The notes: generated by a model not told the origin, from the sequence alone. Positions 43,917-52,817 are shown, numbered from the stretch's first letter. The stretch is 64,000 nt of DNA from Sphingomonadales bacterium 12-68-11 (GCA_002279825.1 NCCV01000001.1:248001-312000); one strand, 5' to 3'. Numbers and translations are program-made.

Positions 43917-44729
43917 CTACAGATAAGCGATCGTCCGCACCTCGATGCTCTGCCTGGGCGCGGCATCGGGCGGGGTGTTGGGATCCTCGAACGCGCTGTG
44001 TGCGGTGAACTGGACCGCGTCGGGATCGCTGTCGAACAGCTTGAACGCGAGCGCTTCCCACGGCTGCATGTGCGGCGCCCAGTACCAGCGGTGCTCGGGC
44101 CGGTAGGCAAGGTTGAAGCCCCATAGCGAGCGGCGTCCGAAATCGCCGAGCCCGCCGACGACCTCGCTGTCGAACAGGTCTTCGCGCCGGACGGTGCTGG
44201 CGTCGCACACCGCCAGCGGCGCGCTTTCGACCATCACGATCGGGCGCCACGCGTTGATCAACATGTGGCGGCCGGCGAGCCGCCGCTCGGCCTCCTCGGC
44301 CGGCAGCAGGTCGCGGGTGAAGTCCGCCACGGTGCGCGCGCCGTAATCGACATGCGCGCCGTGCGCGGGCTGGTTGTGGCCGTGCGCGCCGCCGGCGTTG
44401 GTGCGCACCATCGGCCCGAAGCTGACCACGCGGTCGGCGCCCGTGAGTCGCTGCACCAGCCCTTCGGTCTGGCGGCAGTAGCGCGCGAGTTCGGCCTTGT
44501 CGGTGAACACGGTGACATCGGTAGGTGCGTCGGCGAGCACGAACCCGTTGCGGTCGAACGCCAGCGCGCCGGCGATCGGCCGCATGTCGTGGATCGTCAC
44601 CGGGCGCTCGTCGACCGGCCAATAGCTCTTCGCCCGGTCGCCGGCGTAGAACGTCGCCTTCTCGCCGCGCACGACGTACTTCATCGTCGTCTGGACATCG
44701 CACACGACCGCGTCCGCGTCGCTTGCCAT
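43917..44729 (-). CDS. CmcJ/NvfI-like oxidoreductase
   Basis: 270-residue protein resembling the family of cephamycin CmcJ and fungal tailoring enzymes such as NvfI. Seen: HGAHVDYGARTVADF, INAWRPI followed by ESAPLAVCD, SLWGFNLAYRPEHRWYWAPHMQPWEALAFK and TAHSAFEDPNTPPDAAPRQSIEVRTIAY, the diagnostic ordered motifs. The His-x-Asp in HVDY and the later His in AHSAF could bind Fe(II). Family members modify complex secondary metabolites, so its presence here hints at a natural-product substrate. Single leftward gene with GGGAGACGG ribosome site, divergent from the MFS gene at 44820. Confidence 0.82.
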   Translation of the reverse strand: MASDADAVVCDVQTTMKYVVRGEKATFYAGDRAKSYWPVDERPVTIHDMRPIAGALAFDRNGFVLADAPTDVTVFTDKAELARYCRQTEGLVQRLTGADRVVSFGPMVRTNAGGAHGHNQPAHGAHVDYGARTVADFTRDLLPAEEAERRLAGRHMLINAWRPIVMVESAPLAVCDASTVRREDLFDSEVVGGLGDFGRRSLWGFNLAYRPEHRWYWAPHMQPWEALAFKLFDSDPDAVQFTAHSAFEDPNTPPDAAPRQSIEVRTIAYL

Positions 44730-44819
44730 CGGCCGTCTCCCTTATCCCTTTGACGGGGCTTGCCCGGCAACATAGCCTCCCCGCCAAGCCGCCGTCGAGC
44801 GGCATGGGAGGACTGCCGC

Positions 44820-46145
44820 ATGGCCGAGACGACCGCCGAACCGCGCCCCGATCCGCGCACCGCGATGCGCGAGCGGCCGATGAACCTCTCGCAGTACTCG
44901 GTCGTGTTCCTGTGCGTGCTGATCAACCTGATCGACGGCTACGACATCCTCGCGCTGGCCCAGGCCGGCTCGGCGCTGCGCCGCGAATGGGGGCTGTCGA
45001 ACGAACAACTCGGCACGCTGCTGTCGATGAACCTCGTCGGCATGGCGCTCGGCGCGCTCGGCGTCTCGCCGGTGGCAGACCAGTTCGGGCGGCGCCCCGC
45101 AATCCTGACCTGCCTGGTGTTCATGAGCGTAGGCATGGCGGGCTGCGCCATCTCGGACGGGTTCTACGGCATGGCGGCCGGGCGGATCGTCACCGGCATC
45201 GGCATCGGCGGCATGACCAGCACCGCGGGGATGCTCGCGCTCGAATACGCCAGCCAGCGGCGCCGCGAGTTCGCCGCCAGCGCGGTCGCCTCGGCCTATC
45301 CGGTGGGGACGATCATCGGCGCGGCGGTCGCGCTGGCGGTGCTCGGCAGCTACGGCTGGCGCGGGATCTTCTGGTTCGGTGCCGCGCTGTCTGCGCTGCT
45401 GCTGCCGATCGCTTACCTGAAGCTGCCCGAATCGCTCGACTTCCTGCTGATCCGCCAGCCCAAGGGCGCGCTCGAGACCACTAACCGCATCCTGCGCCGG
45501 GTGTCGGTGCCCGAGATCGCTGAGCTGCCGCCCAAGCCCGCCGATACCGGCGATTCGGTGGTGCGCGAGATCCGCCAGCCGGTCCATGTGCGCGAACTGC
45601 TCAAGCTGTTCCTGGCTCATGCGCTCAACATGTTCGCGTGGTACTTCATCATCAACTGGGGGCCGCCGATGGTGGCCGAGGCGGGCGGATCGGACGCGCT
45701 CGGCGCGCAGTACTCGGCCTGGGTCAGCTATGGCGGGATCGCCGGCGGGTTGACCGCCGGGTTCCTGTGCGGGGTGGTCGGGGTCAAGCGGATGATGTGG
45801 TTCACCATGCTGAGCCTCGCCGCGCTGATCGCACTGTTCGGCCAGTTCGTCGGCAATCCCACCGCGCTCCTGTTCATCGCCCCGCTGATCGGCGCGGCGC
45901 TGTTCGGTTCGGCCACCGCCAACTGGCTGACGATCGCCTATGCCTTCCCGCCGCAGCTGCGCGCCACCGGGCTCGGGCTCGGCACCACCGCGGGCCGGGT
46001 CGGCTCGATCTTCGGGCCGATCGCGGGCGGCTGGCTGCTCGACCTAGGGCTGACCGTGGCGGCGGTCTGCGCCGCGATGGCGGTGCCCGCGGTGCTCTCG
46101 GCGCTGGTCTTCAGCCAGGCGCGGCGGATGGAGCCCGGCAGGTAG
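44820..46145 (+). CDS. MFS transporter, aromatic acid:H+ symporter-like
   Basis: 441-residue twelve-helix permease. Seen: LINLIDGYDILALAQAG in helix 1, where the DGYD resembles the essential DG(F/Y)D of PcaK-type aromatic acid symporters, DQFGRRPAILTC motif A, GRIVTGIGIGGMTSTAGMLALEY, and LGTTAGRVGSIFGPIAGGWLL in the C-half. ATG at 44820 with GGGAGGAC upstream; longer reading from 44760 rejected. Convergent with the alpha/beta hydrolase at 46154 (8 bases apart). Probably imports the cluster substrate or an aromatic product. Confidence 0.9.
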   Translation: MAETTAEPRPDPRTAMRERPMNLSQYSVVFLCVLINLIDGYDILALAQAGSALRREWGLSNEQLGTLLSMNLVGMALGALGVSPVADQFGRRPAILTCLVFMSVGMAGCAISDGFYGMAAGRIVTGIGIGGMTSTAGMLALEYASQRRREFAASAVASAYPVGTIIGAAVALAVLGSYGWRGIFWFGAALSALLLPIAYLKLPESLDFLLIRQPKGALETTNRILRRVSVPEIAELPPKPADTGDSVVREIRQPVHVRELLKLFLAHALNMFAWYFIINWGPPMVAEAGGSDALGAQYSAWVSYGGIAGGLTAGFLCGVVGVKRMMWFTMLSLAALIALFGQFVGNPTALLFIAPLIGAALFGSATANWLTIAYAFPPQLRATGLGLGTTAGRVGSIFGPIAGGWLLDLGLTVAAVCAAMAVPAVLSALVFSQARRMEPGR

Positions 46146-46153
46146 GCGGAGTC

Positions 46154-47056
46154 CTAGGCCTTCAGGAAGTTCCGCATCGCCTCAACCGCCGCCGGAAACT
46201 CGTCGAGCAGCAAGTGCGACCCGCCAGGGATCACCGCCAGCTCGGCCTTGGGTAACACGTCCTGCCAGTCCCGCGCGTAGCCGAGCGGGACGATCCGGTC
46301 CGCCTCCCCCCACAGCAGCAGCGTCGGCCGGTCAAAATCCTTCAGTCCCTGGCGCAGCGCCCGATCGGTGGCGGCGAGGTCCTCGCGCGAGGCGAACGCA
46401 GCGGCGGATTCGCGTTGGCGCACGGCCAGCCAGTCGGGCGAGGGATCGCGCGGCCAGAACGGCTCGATCCACGCCGGATCGGCGACGAACATCCCGGGCA
46501 GGTCGGCCGGCGCGACCGTGCTGAAATCCGGCATCGCCGCGTGTTCGGACACCAGCCCGGCCGGTGCATTAAGGACCAGCTTCTCGATGTCGCTCGGATT
46601 GGCCGCGGCGTAGCGCGCCGCCATGTGCCCGCCCATCGAGGCGCCGGCGAGGTGGAAGGTATCGAGCCCGAGCGCCGGGAACAGCAGCTCGTAATGCGAA
46701 ACGTAGTCGCCGATCCCATCGAACGCGGCCGCGCCGCTCTCGCCGAAGTTCGGGTGATAGGGACAAAAGACGCGGAACTCGCCGGCCAGCGCCCGCGCCC
46801 ATTCGAAGCCGTGGAACGTGCCGCCGCCGTGGAAATAGACCAGCGGCATCGCGCCGTCCTCCGGTCCGATCGCATAGGTGACGGTCTCGACCCCCTCGAC
46901 GCGGATCATGATCCGGTCGAAACCCTCGGTGCTGTAGGCCCAGTTGCTCATGCGGTGGTCGGTCCTCGGTTGCGCGGCCGCGCCGCTACCACGCGCGGCG
47001 AGCAGCGGGAAGGCGACGCCCGCGGCAAGCGCCCGGACCGCCTCCCGCCGGTTCAC
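46154..47056 (-). CDS. alpha/beta hydrolase with probable exported N terminus
   Basis: 300-residue hydrolase. Seen: MNRREAVRALAAG and a hydrophobic stretch resembling a twin-arginine-like or Sec signal, PLVYFHGGGTFHGFEW oxyanion loop, LAGASMGGHMAARYA nucleophile elbow with Ser, LLWGEADRIVP acid, and IPGGSHLLLDEFP with the catalytic His. It resembles meta-cleavage-product hydrolases such as MhpC, but the GGGTFHG and leader are unusual. GTG start overlaps the monooxygenase TGA. If exported, it would act on the substrate before import; if not, on the ring-cleaved product. Confidence 0.88.
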   Translation of the reverse strand: MNRREAVRALAAGVAFPLLAARGSGAAAQPRTDHRMSNWAYSTEGFDRIMIRVEGVETVTYAIGPEDGAMPLVYFHGGGTFHGFEWARALAGEFRVFCPYHPNFGESGAAAFDGIGDYVSHYELLFPALGLDTFHLAGASMGGHMAARYAAANPSDIEKLVLNAPAGLVSEHAAMPDFSTVAPADLPGMFVADPAWIEPFWPRDPSPDWLAVRQRESAAAFASREDLAATDRALRQGLKDFDRPTLLLWGEADRIVPLGYARDWQDVLPKAELAVIPGGSHLLLDEFPAAVEAMRNFLKA

Positions 47057-48258
47057 GCCGTCAGCGGCTCGACCGGCATGGCCGCGCCCTTGAGCAGCTC
47101 GGCCAGCGAGGAGGCGCGCACGTCGGAATGGCCCTGGCCGGCGCGCGCGAACATGCCGGCCTTGTCCGCCGCGCGCCGCGCCGGGTCGCTCTCCGACAAC
47201 AGCCGCTTGAAGTTGGTCGACATCGGCGAGGTCACTTCGAGGAACACCCGCCGGCGCTCCTGCGCGTAGAAATCGAGCGCGCGGTCATCGGCGCGGCCGG
47301 CGATCACTGCGCCGAGCACGTCGGATAGGCTATCGGCGTCGATCACCCCGCCCGTCAGGCCGAGCCCGCCGCACGGGTTGCAGGCGTGCGCGGCATCGCC
47401 AGCCAGCAGCACCCGGCCGATGCGGAAGGTGGGCGCACAGCGTTGGTGCACCCGGTAAGGTGAGAAGCTGTCGATCCGGTACGGCACCGCCGGATCGGGC
47501 AGGATCGCCGCGAACCGTTCGGGCAGGCGCTCGACGATGGTCGCTTCGTCGAGGCTCGCGTCCTCGCCATAGGTCAGCCGCCACAGGTTCTCGCGCCCGA
47601 GCCGGCCGATCACGCACCAGTTGACCGGATCGACCACCATGTTGGCATTGGCGTAGCCGAACTCGCGGAACGGGTAGTCGATGTTGGTGGCGACGAACCG
47701 GTCGGGCCAGGTGAAACCCTCGAACTCAAGCCCGAGCAGCCGGCGCACCGTCGAACGCGCGCCGTCAGTGCCGATGACCCAGTCGGCTTCGATCCTTTGT
47801 TCGCCGCCGGGCGTTTCGCAGGTCAACACGGCCCGCTCCTCCGCCTGATCGAGCGCCGTGACACGGGTGTTCCACAGCACTTGCGTACGCGGCAGCCGCG
47901 CCAGATGGCGCATGACCAGCTCCGCCAGGATGTGCTGACCGAAGTGCAGGTTGTGGTCGAACCTTTGCCCCGGCTCGAGCGCGTCGCGCATGTCGGAGGC
48001 GACCCGCTCGCCGCTATCGAGCCAGTGCATCATGAACTCGCTCGAGCTCAGACCGATCTCGTGCGCCTCATCCGCCAGACCGAGCTTCTCGAGGATCGCG
48101 ATCGTGGTGTGGAAATAGACCGCCGCGCGCGGGCTTTTGACCACTGCCGGCTCGGCGTCGAGCACGGTCACTTCGTGCCCCTGCCGCGCGAGGCCGAGCG
48201 CGGCCAGCAGCCCCACCGGGCCCGCCCCGACCACGGCGATCTGGGTGCGCGCGGTCAT
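47053..48258 (-). CDS. FAD-dependent aromatic-type monooxygenase, paralogue 2
   Basis: 401-residue class A flavoprotein hydroxylase, paralogue of the one at 42604. Seen: IAVVGAGPVGLLAALGLARQG, KSPRAAVYFHTTIAILEKLG, ADWVIGTDGARSTVRRLLG, GRVLLAGDAAHACNPCGGLGLTGG. Cys in HACNPCGG differs from the Thr/Gly of paralogue 1. It overlaps the MFS gene upstream by 4 bases (ATGA) and the hydrolase downstream by 4 (GTGA), which gives one coupled transporter-oxygenase-hydrolase operon. Likely consecutive hydroxylation on the same or a related molecule. Confidence 0.92.
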   Translation of the reverse strand: MTARTQIAVVGAGPVGLLAALGLARQGHEVTVLDAEPAVVKSPRAAVYFHTTIAILEKLGLADEAHEIGLSSSEFMMHWLDSGERVASDMRDALEPGQRFDHNLHFGQHILAELVMRHLARLPRTQVLWNTRVTALDQAEERAVLTCETPGGEQRIEADWVIGTDGARSTVRRLLGLEFEGFTWPDRFVATNIDYPFREFGYANANMVVDPVNWCVIGRLGRENLWRLTYGEDASLDEATIVERLPERFAAILPDPAVPYRIDSFSPYRVHQRCAPTFRIGRVLLAGDAAHACNPCGGLGLTGGVIDADSLSDVLGAVIAGRADDRALDFYAQERRRVFLEVTSPMSTNFKRLLSESDPARRAADKAGMFARAGQGHSDVRASSLAELLKGAAMPVEPLTA

Positions 48259-49517
48259 ATGGGGATCGCCACGCGCGTGCGGCGCGCCAGCACGCGCGGG
48301 TTGGTCTCGCGGATGAACAGCGCCGCCGTGCCCGCGAACAGCGCCAGCCCGCCCTGGATGTAGAGTGCGACATCGAGCCCGTGAGTATCGGCGAGCCGTC
48401 CGGCGATCGGCGGGCCGAACACCCCGCCGGTCAGCTCGCCGACCATGACCACCAGCCCCATCGCGGTCGCCGCCTGGGCGCGGCCGACGGTCTCCGTGGG
48501 GATCACGCCCATGAACAGCGGAAATGTGCCGAGCCCCATCCAGCTTACGAACATCAGAGCCGTCAGCAGCACTGCCGGGCCGTCGAACCACAGCAGCGCG
48601 GCCGGCGCGAGCGCCATCAGGTAGGCGAACGCAATCAGCGGCGCCTTGCGGCCGATCCGGTCCGACAGCAGCGCGATGACGATCGCGCCGACCGCCGGGC
48701 AGATCCCGACTACCGCCATCATGTTGCTCCAGGTGAGGTCGTCGTAGCCGCGCGGCCCGTCGAGATAGAGCGGCATGAAGATCGAGCCGACCACGATCGA
48801 CCCGACCGCGCCGACGCTGACCAGCGCGCACAGCCAGATGTTGCGGTGGCGCAGCAGCTCGGCCGGGAACAGCGGCGCTCGGCCGGGCGCCAAGTGCTGG
48901 GCCGCAGGCGCGGGGGGCGGCTCGTCGATGAAGCGCCAGATCAGCAGCGCCAGGATCAGGCCGGGGATGCCGGCGATGAAGAACGCCGCGTTCCAGTCGT
49001 AAACGGTGGCGATCCGCACCAGCGCGTAAGACGCCAGCGAGGTGCCCACGATCGGCCCGAACACGTTCTGCACGATCCCTGCGTTGAGCGCTTGCCGGTT
49101 GGGCGCGGCTGCGCCGGCCACGATTGCCAGGCAGATCGGCAGGAACGGCCCTTCGGCCAGCCCCATGACGATGCGCGAGGCGAGCAGCGTTTCGAAACTC
49201 CACGCGAACCCCGACAGCACCGAGCACAGCGAGAACAGCACGAGCGCGGCGATCAGGAACGGCTTGCGCTTACCGATCACGTCCGACCAGCGCCCGATCA
49301 GGAACGCGCCGAGCGCCCAGGTGGCCGAGAGCCCCGAGTTGGCCCAGCCCAGCTGCTCGTTGCTGAGCCGCAAGTCGGCCTGCACGAACGGCGCCAGGAA
49401 AGTCAGTGCCATGCGGTCGAAATAGGCGAACCCGAACGCCAGCCCGAGCAGAACCACCACGCGCAGTTCGTAACGGCTGTCGGTTCGCGCACCGCCTGAT
49501 CGGGCTGCTTCGGCCAT
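48255..49517 (-). CDS. MFS transporter heading the oxygenase operon
   Basis: 420-residue twelve-helix permease of a different branch from the 44820 transporter. Seen: GLAFGFAYFDRMALTFLAPFV first helix, GRWSDVIGKRKPFLI motif A, RIVMGLAEGPFLPICLAIV, DRIGRKAPLIAFAYLM and MGLVVMVGELTGGVFGPPIAG. The YFDR in helix 1 and LAEGP region resemble anion:cation or hexuronate/aromatic symporters. ATG at 49517 lies about 200 bases from the palindrome in the divergent region shared with the TonB receptor, so the two are likely regulated together. Confidence 0.88.
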   Translation of the reverse strand: MAEAARSGGARTDSRYELRVVVLLGLAFGFAYFDRMALTFLAPFVQADLRLSNEQLGWANSGLSATWALGAFLIGRWSDVIGKRKPFLIAALVLFSLCSVLSGFAWSFETLLASRIVMGLAEGPFLPICLAIVAGAAAPNRQALNAGIVQNVFGPIVGTSLASYALVRIATVYDWNAAFFIAGIPGLILALLIWRFIDEPPPAPAAQHLAPGRAPLFPAELLRHRNIWLCALVSVGAVGSIVVGSIFMPLYLDGPRGYDDLTWSNMMAVVGICPAVGAIVIALLSDRIGRKAPLIAFAYLMALAPAALLWFDGPAVLLTALMFVSWMGLGTFPLFMGVIPTETVGRAQAATAMGLVVMVGELTGGVFGPPIAGRLADTHGLDVALYIQGGLALFAGTAALFIRETNPRVLARRTRVAIPI

Positions 49518-49867
49518 CCGCGTCTCCCGTCACGCCCGAATTCCCCGGGCTTGGACCGAACCTAGGACGCGCCGGGCGCACCGTCCAGTGTGCGCCGCAC
49601 AAGAGTATTGATGCAGCGCAGCAAGTCGTTTCGTTAGTCGGCTAAGTGTGTGGCGAGCCGGCGACACTGTGTCTAAAGATACGAAATTCCTCGCAGAGAC
49701 CTTGTTACGAGATTGATACTTGATACAAGTATCAGTGGGAGAGGAACGTCGGCAGAAGTTTGCGTTTCATTTGAAGCGCTTCCTCGACCAGTGACCCTGT
49801 GCTTCGGCGCGGGGGCTTTTGGGAGTAAGCGCAGGCGATCAACGTCTGCGCGATGGGAGGATACCTG
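49518..49867. other. 350-base divergent control region of TonB receptor and MFS operon
   Basis: No plausible gene on either strand. It is noticeably less GC-rich around 49,650-49,760 than the surrounding DNA. It carries one perfect palindrome (49714-49734). A possible sigma-70-like rightward promoter is TTGTTA at 49702-49707 with TACAAG at 49724-49729 (16-base spacer), which the palindrome would cover; this promoter is a guess from matching alone. Confidence 0.7.
49714..49734. promoter_or_regulatory. perfect palindrome, candidate repressor operator
   Basis: TGATACTTG-ATA-CAAGTATCA: two exact 9-base half-sites with a 3-base spacer, 134 bases before the receptor ATG. The centre resembles sites of GntR- or TetR-type repressors. 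No repressor gene adjoins; the GntR gene at 52994 is the nearest. Confidence 0.65.
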
Positions 49868-52438
49868 ATGAAACTCAACACGCTGAGCGTGGTGTCTGCG
49901 CTCGCCATTGTTTCCTGTCTTGCTTCGCCGGCGTTCGCGCAGAGCGAACCGGCCCCGGCGGTCGCGCCGGAAGACGAAAGCAACCGTACCAACATCATCA
50001 CGGTGACGGCGGAGTTCCGCGAGGCGGACCTGCAGGATACCCCGATCGCGATCACCGCGGTCAATGCCGAAATGCTCGAGGCGCGCGGCCAGACCGATAT
50101 CACCCAGGTCGCCGCGCAGGCGCCAAACGTGTCGCTGCGGCCGCAACCGCAGAACGGCGGTTCGGGCCTGATCGCGTTCATCCGCGGCGTCGGCCAGACC
50201 GACTTCAACTATGCGCTCGACCCGGGCGTGGGCGTCTACATCGACGACGTCTACATTCCGACGCTGTCGAGCTCGCTGCTCGAACTGATGGATCTCGAGC
50301 GGGTCGAGATTCTGCGTGGGCCGCAAGGCACGCTGGCAGGCAAGAATGCCATCGGCGGCGCGATCAAACTGTTCAGCGCCAAGCCCCGCGGCGACGGGTC
50401 CGGCTCGCTGCGCGTCGAATACGGCTCGTACAACGAACTGGTCGTGCGCGGCATGGCGGACTTCGCGCTCAGCAGCAACCTCGCGGTCCGCGTGTCCGGT
50501 ATGTCGCGTGGGCGCGACGGCTATGTCGCGATGCTCGACTACGGGCAAACTCACCCCAACTCTAACGTGCGCATCAACAACGCGCGCGGCAGCGGCAATT
50601 CCGACTATGCCACGATGGGGGGCCAAGCCGTCATCGCCGGCCGCGCCGCGCTGAAGTGGGAGCCGACCGATACGCTCGAGATCAACATCTCGGGCGACTA
50701 CACCCGCGAGCGGTCTGAAGCGATCCCGACCGTGCTGATCGCGGCGGGCGCGATCTGTTCCGCTCCGGGATGCACCACCTTCAATCCAAACTCGGTCGGC
50801 AATTCGGCGTCGGGAACCAGCGTCGTGGTCGGCGGGGTCAGACAGACGGTCCCTTGGTTGGTGGGCAAGGACGGCAACGCAGTCAACATGAGCTGCGCCT
50901 TCGTTCCGGCTGGGCCCTATAGCTGCGACACAGGCGGCAACCTGCTGGGTTGGGATCCGCGCTTCGTCAGCTATTCCAATTTTGCCGATGGGATGGTGCC
51001 GACGACCACGGCGCCTTTCAAACCTTACTTCGCGCTGCCGCAGACCAATTTCAACGGCTGGGGCATCCACGGCAACCTCACGCTCGACATCAGCGACAAC
51101 CTGCAATTGGTCTACATTGGGTCCTATAGGGCCTATAACTCAAAGTTCGGCCAGGATCAGGACGCGACACCGATCCCGGTGGCGCAGCTCGACAACGAGC
51201 TTAACCACCACGCGTTCACGTCCGAACTGCGCCTCAACTTCGAAGCCGCGGACGGACTGATCGATGGTACCGTCGGCGGGTTCTATCTCGACCAGGAGGG
51301 CATCTATACCGCCCGCGTCGATCTGAACTACGTGTCGCCGACGATCGACTTCCTGCACGGACCCGATACCACGCCGAGCACCACCCAAGCGGCTTTCGCT
51401 ACCGTGACGGTCCATCCGACCGATGCGCTCAGCTTCACCGGCGGCGTGCGCTTCACCAAGGACAAGAAAGACTACACCTACTTCCGGCGCAATCCGGACG
51501 GGACCGTTCCGAACAACACCCTGTGCCCGCCTGGGCCGCCGTCGTTCGGTTCCTCCAACTGCCTGCTAAACGGCATCTTCAACATCACCGGCAGCTTCGA
51601 GGGCGATCGCTGGGATTACCGCTTCGTTGGCAACTACCGCTTCTCCGACGCCTTCCTGGCCTATGCCTCGGTTTCGACCGGGTTCAAAGGCGGCGGTGTC
51701 AATCCGCGGCCATTCGTGGCCGACCAGCGGCTACCGTTTAACCCGGAAACGCTCACGACCTACGAGATCGGCTTCAAGTCCGACTTCCTCGACCGGCGCG
51801 TGCGGCTGAACGGCGCGGCGTTCCTCAACAAGTATAACGACATCATCCTTGGCAAGGTCCGCTGCGTCGAATCCGTCCTGCAGACTCCGTGTCTGCGGCC
51901 TGACAACATCGGTGCCGCCGATGTGAAGGGCTTCGAGCTCGAGGCCTCGGTGTTCCCGGTCGACGGGCTGTCGTTCGACGGCAGCGTCAGCGTGCTCGAC
52001 TTCAGTTACACCAGCCCGACCCTTGGCGGCTTCCTCGTCTCCGGTTCGGACGCGCAGGGCAATCCGGTGGCCGGAGCGGTTCCGGGGACGGCAATCACCC
52101 CGTACACGCCCGAGCTGTCCTACTCGATCGGCGGTCAGTACGACCACGAGACCGAGGCGGGCACCTTCAGCATCCGCCTCGACGGTTCGTACCAAGGCAA
52201 GCTCTACACCAATGCCGAGAACACCTCCTGGGCGGAAATCCCGGGTCGGTTCCTCGCCAACGGGCGCCTCACCTGGACCACGATGGACGAGGCGTGGCGG
52301 GTTTCACTCGAAGTCCAGAACATCTTCAACAAGTACTACTTCCAGACGGTCAGCGACGTGACCACCTCGCTCGGCCTGGTGACCGGCGTGCCCGGTCTGC
52401 CGCGGACCTGGTCGCTGTCAGTGCAGCGCAGCTTCTAA
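49868..52438 (+). CDS. TonB-dependent receptor of the catabolic cluster
   Basis: 856-residue outer-membrane receptor typical in length and style of sphingomonads. Seen: signal peptide ending SPAFAQ, TonB-box-like NIITVTAEFRE, plug with DLQDTPIAITAVNAEMLEARG, IRGVGQTDFNYALDPGVGVYIDDVY and LERVEILRGPQGTLAGKNAIGGA, then a long barrel (for example FLAYASVSTGFKGGGVNPRPF) ending LPRTWSLSVQRSF. Two pairs of Cys in extracellular-type loops (CSAPGC and CAFVPAGPYSC). Start at 49868 has GGGAGG upstream. Receptors of this group take in bulky aromatic or sugar-linked compounds; the neighbours suggest the former. Confidence 0.95.
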   Translation: MKLNTLSVVSALAIVSCLASPAFAQSEPAPAVAPEDESNRTNIITVTAEFREADLQDTPIAITAVNAEMLEARGQTDITQVAAQAPNVSLRPQPQNGGSGLIAFIRGVGQTDFNYALDPGVGVYIDDVYIPTLSSSLLELMDLERVEILRGPQGTLAGKNAIGGAIKLFSAKPRGDGSGSLRVEYGSYNELVVRGMADFALSSNLAVRVSGMSRGRDGYVAMLDYGQTHPNSNVRINNARGSGNSDYATMGGQAVIAGRAALKWEPTDTLEINISGDYTRERSEAIPTVLIAAGAICSAPGCTTFNPNSVGNSASGTSVVVGGVRQTVPWLVGKDGNAVNMSCAFVPAGPYSCDTGGNLLGWDPRFVSYSNFADGMVPTTTAPFKPYFALPQTNFNGWGIHGNLTLDISDNLQLVYIGSYRAYNSKFGQDQDATPIPVAQLDNELNHHAFTSELRLNFEAADGLIDGTVGGFYLDQEGIYTARVDLNYVSPTIDFLHGPDTTPSTTQAAFATVTVHPTDALSFTGGVRFTKDKKDYTYFRRNPDGTVPNNTLCPPGPPSFGSSNCLLNGIFNITGSFEGDRWDYRFVGNYRFSDAFLAYASVSTGFKGGGVNPRPFVADQRLPFNPETLTTYEIGFKSDFLDRRVRLNGAAFLNKYNDIILGKVRCVESVLQTPCLRPDNIGAADVKGFELEASVFPVDGLSFDGSVSVLDFSYTSPTLGGFLVSGSDAQGNPVAGAVPGTAITPYTPELSYSIGGQYDHETEAGTFSIRLDGSYQGKLYTNAENTSWAEIPGRFLANGRLTWTTMDEAWRVSLEVQNIFNKYYFQTVSDVTTSLGLVTGVPGLPRTWSLSVQRSF

Positions 52439-52461
52439 CCTGGCGCGGCCGCGATAACGAG

Positions 52462-52489
52462 GGGCGCGGAACCAGCCGGTTCCGCGCCC
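52462..52489 (+). terminator. strong hairpin after the TonB receptor gene
   Basis: Perfect 12-base stem GGGCGCGGAACC / GGTTCCGCGCCC with loop AGCC, followed by TTTGGTTTGG. It lies 23 bases after the receptor stop and before the convergent ihfB. It should work at least for the rightward transcript; the T-run is broken, so efficiency is uncertain. Confidence 0.75.
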
Positions 52490-52535
52490 TTTGGTTTGGT
52501 GGCGCCTAGCGGCGCCTGCCTGCCTTCGGCCCGCG

Positions 52536-52817
52536 TCAGTCGGTGTTGAGCCGCTCGCGCATTTCCTTGCCCGGCTTGAAATAGGGCACGCGCTTCGAAG
52601 GCACGTCGACCGGGGCGCCGGTGCGGGGATTGCGGCCGGTGCGGCCGTCGCGCTGGCGCGTCGAAAACGTGCCGAACCCGCGCAGCTCCACCCGGCCGCC
52701 TTCGGCCAGGCGAGCGGCGATCTCGTCGAAGAAGATGTCGACCACCTGTTCGATTTCTTCAGGACGCAGCTCGGGATTGTCCGCCGCGAGCGACTGCAGC
52801 AGCTCGGATCTGATCAT
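52536..52817 (-). CDS. ihfB: integration host factor beta subunit
   Basis: 93-residue HU/IHF-family DNA-bending protein. Seen: MIRSELLQSLAADNPELRPEEIEQ, the IHF-beta style opening, IDEIAARL-type helix (FFDEIAARLAEGGRVELRGFGTF), and the DNA-arm segment RTGRNPRTGAPVDVPSKRVPYFKPGKEMRERLN with the intercalating Pro in RNPRTG. Pairs with IHF-alpha to bend DNA by sharp kinks in transcription and recombination. The 176-base upstream gap to the GntR gene shows no gene. Confidence 0.95.
   Translation of the reverse strand: MIRSELLQSLAADNPELRPEEIEQVVDIFFDEIAARLAEGGRVELRGFGTFSTRQRDGRTGRNPRTGAPVDVPSKRVPYFKPGKEMRERLNTD

Noticed and set aside
35046..52438. Biosynthetic cluster for a polyketide or carotenoid
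   Set aside because: No polyketide synthase, NRPS, phytoene synthase or terpene cyclase is present, while import proteins (TonB receptor, MFS) are. Degradation fits better.
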